From positions 189,698 to 253,697 of the forward strand of contig BLSF01000055.1 in the NCBI GenBank assembly GCA_012862575.1: a stretch of DNA of 64,000 bases. Reading direction: 5' to 3'. Within the stretch, counting starts at the first letter, position 1. Each line of letters opens with the position of its first letter. Positions 59,306 to 64,000 of this stretch are shown here, piece after piece. Position numbers and translations under genes: made by a program. A model generated the notes under the pieces. The model saw only the letters and a list, made by a program, of their open reading frames with translations, had not been told where the DNA came from and searched no databases. This stretch comes from Parietichytrium sp. I65-24A (Eukaryota; Sar; Bigyra; Thraustochytrida; Thraustochytriidae).

Positions 59306-61393
59306 ATGCAAGCGGTGAACGTGGATCGTGCAGTGAGGCAGGCGGCAGGCGCAAATTTGGTCAAGAACGATGTGGACGTGACGCCGTCTTTGGAGGCGCT
59401 AGAGGCTGGTGAGGTGGAAGAGTATCGTGCGCTGTTTGAGCAGATTGACCAGGACAGCAGCGGGGCCATCACGACGGAAGAGATTCACAGCAATCGGCGG
59501 CAGCTGCGGATACCTGCAGATTCGCTCATCTCAATCGAGGACTGGGTGGAGAAAGTCGATGTCGTTGGGGACGGGGAGATCCAGGTCGACGAGTTTTGCG
59601 TTTTCATGCACATCGCGCGGCACGGAGCCAATTCCAGCAAGCTGGTGTTTCGCCAAGGCAGGGAACCGAAGACCAAACTGCAGTTTGCCGAGGCAAGCTG
59701 GAGGAGGGTGATTTGGGTGACTTTGGAAGACCCCAACTCGTCCTCCTTCGCGCTGGGGCTGAGTGTGGTGTTGCTAACATTTATTGTCATATCGGTGGTG
59801 GCTTATTGCCTGGAGACCATTCCAGGATTTCAGACGAGAGCAAAGGCTCTTCTAGACACCACCGAGGTGGTCTGTATTACAGCGTTTTCGCTGGAATTTC
59901 TTCTGCGGTTAATCACCACGAACGACCTCAAGGGCTTCCTGATGAGTTGGCTGAACATTATTGACCTCGTCTCGCTGTTACCCTCTTATTTAGATTGGAT
60001 TCTGGTGAGTAGCTCGGATTCAAGCGTATTGCGTATTGCTCGTCTTGCGAGAGTCGCTCGGGTGTTCAAGCTTGGACGATACCTGGTGTGGCTCAAGCTC
60101 TACGGGAACGCTTTGCACAAGGCCAGGTTCCCACTTGGAATGGCAATGCTGGTGTGTTTCCTGAACGTTATCATCTTCGCGTCACTTGTATTCTATGCCG
60201 AGCGAGGCAAATTTGATGTGGAGCGACGTATGTACCTCGATGCAGATGGCATAGCGAGCCCTTTTCAAAGCATCTTCGACGGCTGCTATTGGGCAGTCAT
60301 CACAATCACGACTGTCGGGTATGGCGATAAAGTCCCTCAGACTCCTATGGGAAAGGTGGTCGGCATGGTCTGTCTCCTCACAGGGATTCTCCTGCTCGCA
60401 ATTCCCATCTCTATTTTCAGTACTCACTTCCGCGTCGAGTACGCCGAGATGAAGAAGCAGGGCCAAAGGCAGCTCCAGAAAAAGCGCGAAGAGGAGCGCA
60501 ATGCAGGTTCTATTTCCTCCCAACTTCTACAAAGCCCAGAAATGCGGGAGAAGCCTGCTTACCGCATGGCCGCAAATTCCATCAACTTGGCCTCCACTTC
60601 TCTTAAGAAACGTCGCACCTTTGTCGGACTGCCAACGTTTTTGTCAATCAAGAAGGGGGTACCTTTCGGGGAACGAGGTAAGAATAAAAGGAAAGTAACG
60701 CCTTCAAGTCGCGGTCGCAACGAGAAGGACTTGGAGAAGGTGCGTGAGGACGACTTGGCCACAGATAGACGTAGAAGCTCTGCGTTCATGCAGCTGGACA
60801 CCGAAGTCAAGGAGAGGCAGAGGAACACAGAAATATCTCCGCGGGAAGCCATGCTGCAAGGGATTCTTGCTCTCGAAGCTTCCGCGGTCGAGAGTTTGGA
60901 GGTGCGGAATAATCTACGCCAAGACCTCCTCAAGACCCAAATGCAGCGCGTGGTAGACCTCCATCGAGAAAAGCTCTGGGTCGAGTTTCGTATCCTCGAG
61001 CGCAAATATCGAGAAAATATCATGGTTGAAGTCCTCGACAAGTATGCCGACTGGTTTTTGCGCTCGGATGATGATCTCGAGCGAGAAATTCTCAAAGCAG
61101 TGCTAAAGATCCAGGCTGTTTTCCGAGGAAATCTAACGCGATTTCTCATGTCCACCAAGCTCATCGCATGGGGCCGTCGCGCACGGACATCCATGCAAGA
61201 CCCCACTTCGCGTGCCTTCCGAACCTCTCGCCATGAGGAAAAAGATCCCAGCGACGTCATGGAAGATCTCGAGGAACTGCATGATTTGCCACTGAAGACC
61301 CTGAGTGCAATCAGCACTGGCTCAAAGTCTTCTGGCAAGCACAAGCTTCGATCCCCCTTGTCCATGCTCACCCGTCACATTTCGGGCAAGTGA
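59306..61393 (+). CDS. Voltage-gated K+ channel with EF-hands and IQ motif
   Basis: 695 residues, plasma membrane or organelle K+ channel. Residues 48-59 (DQDSSGAITTEE) and 85-96 (DVVGDGEIQVDE) are two canonical EF-hand loops that should bind Ca2+. Six membrane helices follow (S1 about 153-178 to S6 about 350-375). S4 is LRIARLARVARVFKLGR, with positive residues every third position as in voltage sensors. The pore has TVGYGD at 336-341, the K+ filter. The C-terminal part contains an IQ motif (IQAVFRGNLTR from 602), a calmodulin site, within a basic helical region. N-terminal EF-hands plus IQ make Ca2+ control likely at two points. ATG at 59306 is the first in frame; ten further codons are open from GTG at 59276, which overlaps the TATA region and is unlikely to be used. 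Confidence 0.93.
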   Translation: MQAVNVDRAVRQAAGANLVKNDVDVTPSLEALEAGEVEEYRALFEQIDQDSSGAITTEEIHSNRRQLRIPADSLISIEDWVEKVDVVGDGEIQVDEFCVFMHIARHGANSSKLVFRQGREPKTKLQFAEASWRRVIWVTLEDPNSSSFALGLSVVLLTFIVISVVAYCLETIPGFQTRAKALLDTTEVVCITAFSLEFLLRLITTNDLKGFLMSWLNIIDLVSLLPSYLDWILVSSSDSSVLRIARLARVARVFKLGRYLVWLKLYGNALHKARFPLGMAMLVCFLNVIIFASLVFYAERGKFDVERRMYLDADGIASPFQSIFDGCYWAVITITTVGYGDKVPQTPMGKVVGMVCLLTGILLLAIPISIFSTHFRVEYAEMKKQGQRQLQKKREEERNAGSISSQLLQSPEMREKPAYRMAANSINLASTSLKKRRTFVGLPTFLSIKKGVPFGERGKNKRKVTPSSRGRNEKDLEKVREDDLATDRRRSSAFMQLDTEVKERQRNTEISPREAMLQGILALEASAVESLEVRNNLRQDLLKTQMQRVVDLHREKLWVEFRILERKYRENIMVEVLDKYADWFLRSDDDLEREILKAVLKIQAVFRGNLTRFLMSTKLIAWGRRARTSMQDPTSRAFRTSRHEEKDPSDVMEDLEELHDLPLKTLSAISTGSKSSGKHKLRSPLSMLTRHISGK

Positions 61394-61814
61394 TCGACCA
61401 GCTGTATATAGTAGAATGCCACGTTTTCTATTTCCAAGCATAGAAAGCGTGGCGTCCGCCTAAAAACAATATCATTCCTGTGCCATACTTGATCCCTTAC
61501 AGCACGCAGATCACGCACACCACATTGCGAAATTCTTTGTCCAGACGAAACAAAACACACCATAGCAAAATGACGTTTCGAAGCACATTAAGATCCTCCG
61601 TAATATAGTCCTCAGTACCAACCACTAGCCGTTACGCCACCTACCTCCTAGTCCCAATCATCCAAAACAATAATCCTTCATACTCTCACCACTCCTAGGC
61701 CATTCCGCCCCCTCCTACGCCAAGCCCTAAATCCCACAGCTTCAGCAGCGCTCCCGGAACGTTCCGCCGCGCGGGCCCGCAGTCCGCGGCCTAGTCCGTG
61801 GTCTACTCACGCTT

Positions 61815-61840
61815 ATCCATCCATCCATCCATCCACCCAC
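61815..61840. repeat. CATC tetranucleotide array
   Basis: About six CATC units. Confidence 0.9.
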
Positions 61841-61877
61841 CAGGTCTTACTGAACTTTGGTCTGGTTTTTGGTCCGC

Positions 61878-61910
61878 CCACAGGTCCCACAGGCCCCACA
61901 GGTCCCACAC
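61878..61910 (+). repeat. 10-bp CACAGGTCC repeat in the HINT3-like leader
   Basis: Three to four copies of CCCACAGGTC/CCCACAGGCC, 50-82 bp before the ATG. Confidence 0.88.
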
Positions 61911-61959
61911 TTGGCGCTGCGGGACTTGGGGGGGAAAGGGTCCTCGCGCTGCGGGGTAA

Positions 61960-62970
61960 ATGGGTACGAGCTGGTGGCACGACGCGGAGGGTCCGCGGAG
62001 GCACGGGCGCGGACGTGCGCTGTGGCGGTCGCTGACGTCAGGGCTTGCGTTCGCACCGTCCTCGCGAGTGGCGCAGGAGCTGCCACTGGGATCCGGCGCG
62101 AGAGAGTCCGCGGCGTCGTGCGTGCTCCTGCACATTGCGCGCGGACACCACGACGATGCCAGGACCAAGTCGTCAGAGCTGCATGAGAATGCCAATGTCA
62201 ATGCCAATGCAAATGCCAATGCCAATGCCAATGGGAATGGAATTGGGAATGGGTACAGACCTGGCGGTGGCGAGCGAGGGGACGAGGCTGAGGAGCTTGC
62301 CGGTGCGATAGAGGACGCCAAGGTCCGTGGCGAGATTGGTGGGGAAGGGAAGTCTTGCCAAGGCGCCGAGAATGGGGATCAAGGCGCTCTTTTTGTCCAC
62401 GGCTTAGCTCGGGACGATGCAAACGTGGATGTGGATGTGGATGCCAATGCCAATGCAAACGCGAATGCGAATGCCAATGCAAACGCGAATGCGAATGCCA
62501 ATGCAAACGCGAATGCGAATGCAAACGCGAATGCGAATGCGAATGCGAATGCGAACGAGAATGCGAAGGCAGTCGGCGTCAGCAGCTCGAGGTACGTGGC
62601 CAAGTCGGCAAACGCGGTTGTGGTGCGGGACCTCAAGCCTGCGGCCCAAGTACACCTTCTGGTGCTGCCTCGGGAGCCTATACGGAGCGTGCTTTCGCTA
62701 ACTGGCGACGACGCCGAGCTACTGGAGGAAATGATCGCTTTAGGCGAGCTTGCGATGCGCGAGGTGGAAGCTCCGGGGCCGGAGACGCGCTGGTCGTTCG
62801 GCTTTCACGTGCCCCCGATGACGTCCGAAGACCACCTTCACATGCATTGCCTGGCTGGGCGCTACTCTACGCGAGGCAAGTTCAAGTTTGCGTGGAACAA
62901 GGCCTTTTACGTGGACGCAAGGGCTGTCTCCGTGCGTCTGCGCGCCGAGAACAACGGCGCAGGAAAGTAA
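61960..62970 (+). CDS. HINT3: HINT3-like HIT protein split by an Asn-Ala array
   Basis: 336 residues; human HINT3 has 182. HIT proteins of this branch cleave aminoacyl-AMP or nucleotide adducts. CVLLHIARGHHDDAR (residues 54-68) matches the family start (CxFCxIAxG), and SSRYVAKSANAVVVRDLKPAAQ (208-229), HLLVLPREPI and GFHVPPM with HLHMH at 292-296 (His292, His294, His296 triad) match the rest. Between them lies an insert of about 135 residues: alternating Asn-Ala units, then a mixed acidic segment (about 100-150), then a long Asn-Ala run (about 160-195). The insert is coded by AATGCN hexamers. The triad and the DLKP segment are intact, so activity is possible. ATG at 61960 is the first in frame and gives an N-terminus of about 50 basic residues before the fold. 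Confidence 0.82.
   Translation: MGTSWWHDAEGPRRHGRGRALWRSLTSGLAFAPSSRVAQELPLGSGARESAASCVLLHIARGHHDDARTKSSELHENANVNANANANANANGNGIGNGYRPGGGERGDEAEELAGAIEDAKVRGEIGGEGKSCQGAENGDQGALFVHGLARDDANVDVDVDANANANANANANANANANANANANANANANANANANANENAKAVGVSSSRYVAKSANAVVVRDLKPAAQVHLLVLPREPIRSVLSLTGDDAELLEEMIALGELAMREVEAPGPETRWSFGFHVPPMTSEDHLHMHCLAGRYSTRGKFKFAWNKAFYVDARAVSVRLRAENNGAGK
62185..62570 (+). repeat. AATGCN hexamer arrays coding Asn-Ala dipeptides
   Basis: Two arrays (about 62185-62245 and 62440-62570) within the HINT3-like gene, units AATGCC, AACGCG and AATGCG. GATGTG units at 62425-62445 code Asp-Val and join it. Confidence 0.9.
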
Positions 62971-64000
62971 AGGCCTGGAGTGCACTCGACGTAGGACGTC
63001 GCGTGGAAAAGAATTCTCGTGGCGCCGTGTACGCATAAAATGACAATATCTCAATCTTTGTTAGCTCTCAAGTGTGTGTCTGCTGTTCTGGTTTTTGTAG
63101 ATTTCAGAACAGAAAATTGGGATTGCACCTGTTGTAGGCGGGAAAACCAAGAACAAGCCGACGACAAGGGCATTTGTGGACCCAGAGAGCTCCCCAGCTC
63201 TCCTTCTTTTTTTTTAAGACTTGATAACACTCAACGAAGACACTTTCACAAATGTTTGGCCCGAATTCATATATTTCTTTTCGTGATCAATCCTATTTTT
63301 TTGTTTGTTTTCAAGCCAAAGCCAAAACAGGGAAATAAGTAAGAGGGCACATGGCTAGCCTCCCCAGCAACGAGAAAGCTGACCACTGACTTCATGACCC
63401 TCGCATATTGACATTGTCAACAAAAGTCTTTCGCAGCTCTAACTTGAGACCTTCTTCCCCAAAATATGACTCGCTTTCTCTTCCTCCCTCGGACACCACT
63501 CACAGCCTCCGACCGCCATTCATTCCTATCACACGCTCCCACACTGCTCCTGAAGCAAACAAAGCTCAACGCCATCATCGCACACGTATATCTTCTGTAA
63601 AGCTCGACCACTCCCGAAATAGGAAAGGGACGACCCGCGAGAGGCTAGGCGAAACACATTGCAGACGACGCCTACAGCGGATACAATCCTGATCGTCGCG
63701 TCTGCCACCCTTGTGTCTGACCCTCAATTGTGCTTTCAATCTCAGCTCGAAAGTTCAAGACAAGAGAGACGAGACGACAACGGGCTTTGGGAGGAACCTG
63801 AGAGCACGCCAACAACAGTCAAGAGGCAAAAATGCAAGTGCATCAAACATTGTCACAATATTGCGTAAACAACGTGCTCAAGACAAGAGGCACAGATACA
63901 TCTGCCCTGGTCTACTTTACGACAAAGGTACTCGCGAGGACGAAAAACCCGGTTCTCGACTCGCAAGCTGCCCTCACGTCAAATTGCAGTGGCAGAGTTC
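62971..64000. other. Right edge, no supported gene
   Basis: 1.03 kb to the end of the window. Open frames (63019-63342, 63408-63692, 63659-63868) lack recognisable domains or a good start. A GTAC-type motif lies at 63928. A gene may begin beyond the edge. Confidence 0.5.

Larger units (their letters stand above)
61394..61959. other. Upstream region of the HINT3-like gene
   Basis: 566 bp with a CATC array (61815-61840) and the CAGGTCCCA leader repeat. No supported gene. Confidence 0.55.

Noticed and set aside
1-64000. Searched for CRISPR arrays, rRNA, tRNA, transposases, reverse transcriptase and long terminal repeats
   Set aside because: None seen. The tandem arrays have no spacers and no coding domain of a mobile element was recognised.

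Overview
The window is nuclear DNA of a gene-dense, intron-poor, single-celled eukaryote. I support 24 protein-coding genes, about one per 2.7 kb. Only two of them need a spliceosomal intron (PRP19 and a macro-domain gene), and both introns have standard GT..AG ends. The proteins are eukaryotic throughout: ceramide synthase, USP7, PAF1, PRP19, 14-3-3, TTI2, RRP36, cyclic-nucleotide phosphodiesterase and a voltage-gated K+ channel. I see no plastid-specific gene, operon, CRISPR array, tRNA, rRNA or intact mobile element. The species cannot be named from sequence alone. An RGS protein, an EF-hand K+ channel, a protist cytoskeleton-type protein and a possible DASH-complex subunit make a thraustochytrid-like stramenopile my first guess. 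An intron-poor unicellular red alga such as Porphyridium is the main alternative. Both are inference.

Layout. 1-8 kb: ceramide synthase and a long USP7-type deubiquitinase. 8-16 kb: two proteins that look cytoskeletal (one with an EB1-binding SxIP motif) and a PH-RGS-helical signalling protein. 17-25 kb: a probable TTI2, a four-module cysteine-dioxygenase-like protein and a 67-residue helical protein. 24-32 kb: a MATE transporter, a TPR plus methyltransferase protein, an NT5DC1-like HAD phosphatase and a zinc-ribbon/OB-fold protein. 31.6-35.6 kb: a gene-free stretch full of simple repeats. 35-45 kb: GAF-phosphodiesterase, RRP36 (its 5' end is frame-interrupted) and a GPH-type sugar symporter. 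46-55 kb: SRPBCC protein, PAF1, PRP19, 14-3-3 and a macro-domain protein. 56-63 kb: a repeat protein with KEN boxes, a coiled-coil protein, the Ca2+-regulated K+ channel and a HINT3-type protein.

The genes alternate strand with short convergent gaps (66 to about 420 bp) and longer upstream regions. They do not form one pathway. Several fall into shared themes: transcription and RNA processing (PAF1, PRP19, RRP36), protein homeostasis and checkpoint (USP7, TTI2, 14-3-3), mitosis or cytoskeleton (SxIP protein, KEN-box protein, DASH-like peptide) and signalling (RGS, PDE, K+ channel).

The main novelties are: (1) a fourfold cupin array in which one module keeps all cysteine dioxygenase residues and three have diverged; (2) a recently amplified 192-bp repeat carrying KEN degrons; (3) a HIT domain split by a long Asn-Ala dipeptide array; and (4) a genome-style habit of placing a different short-period tandem repeat just upstream of the start codon of about half the genes.
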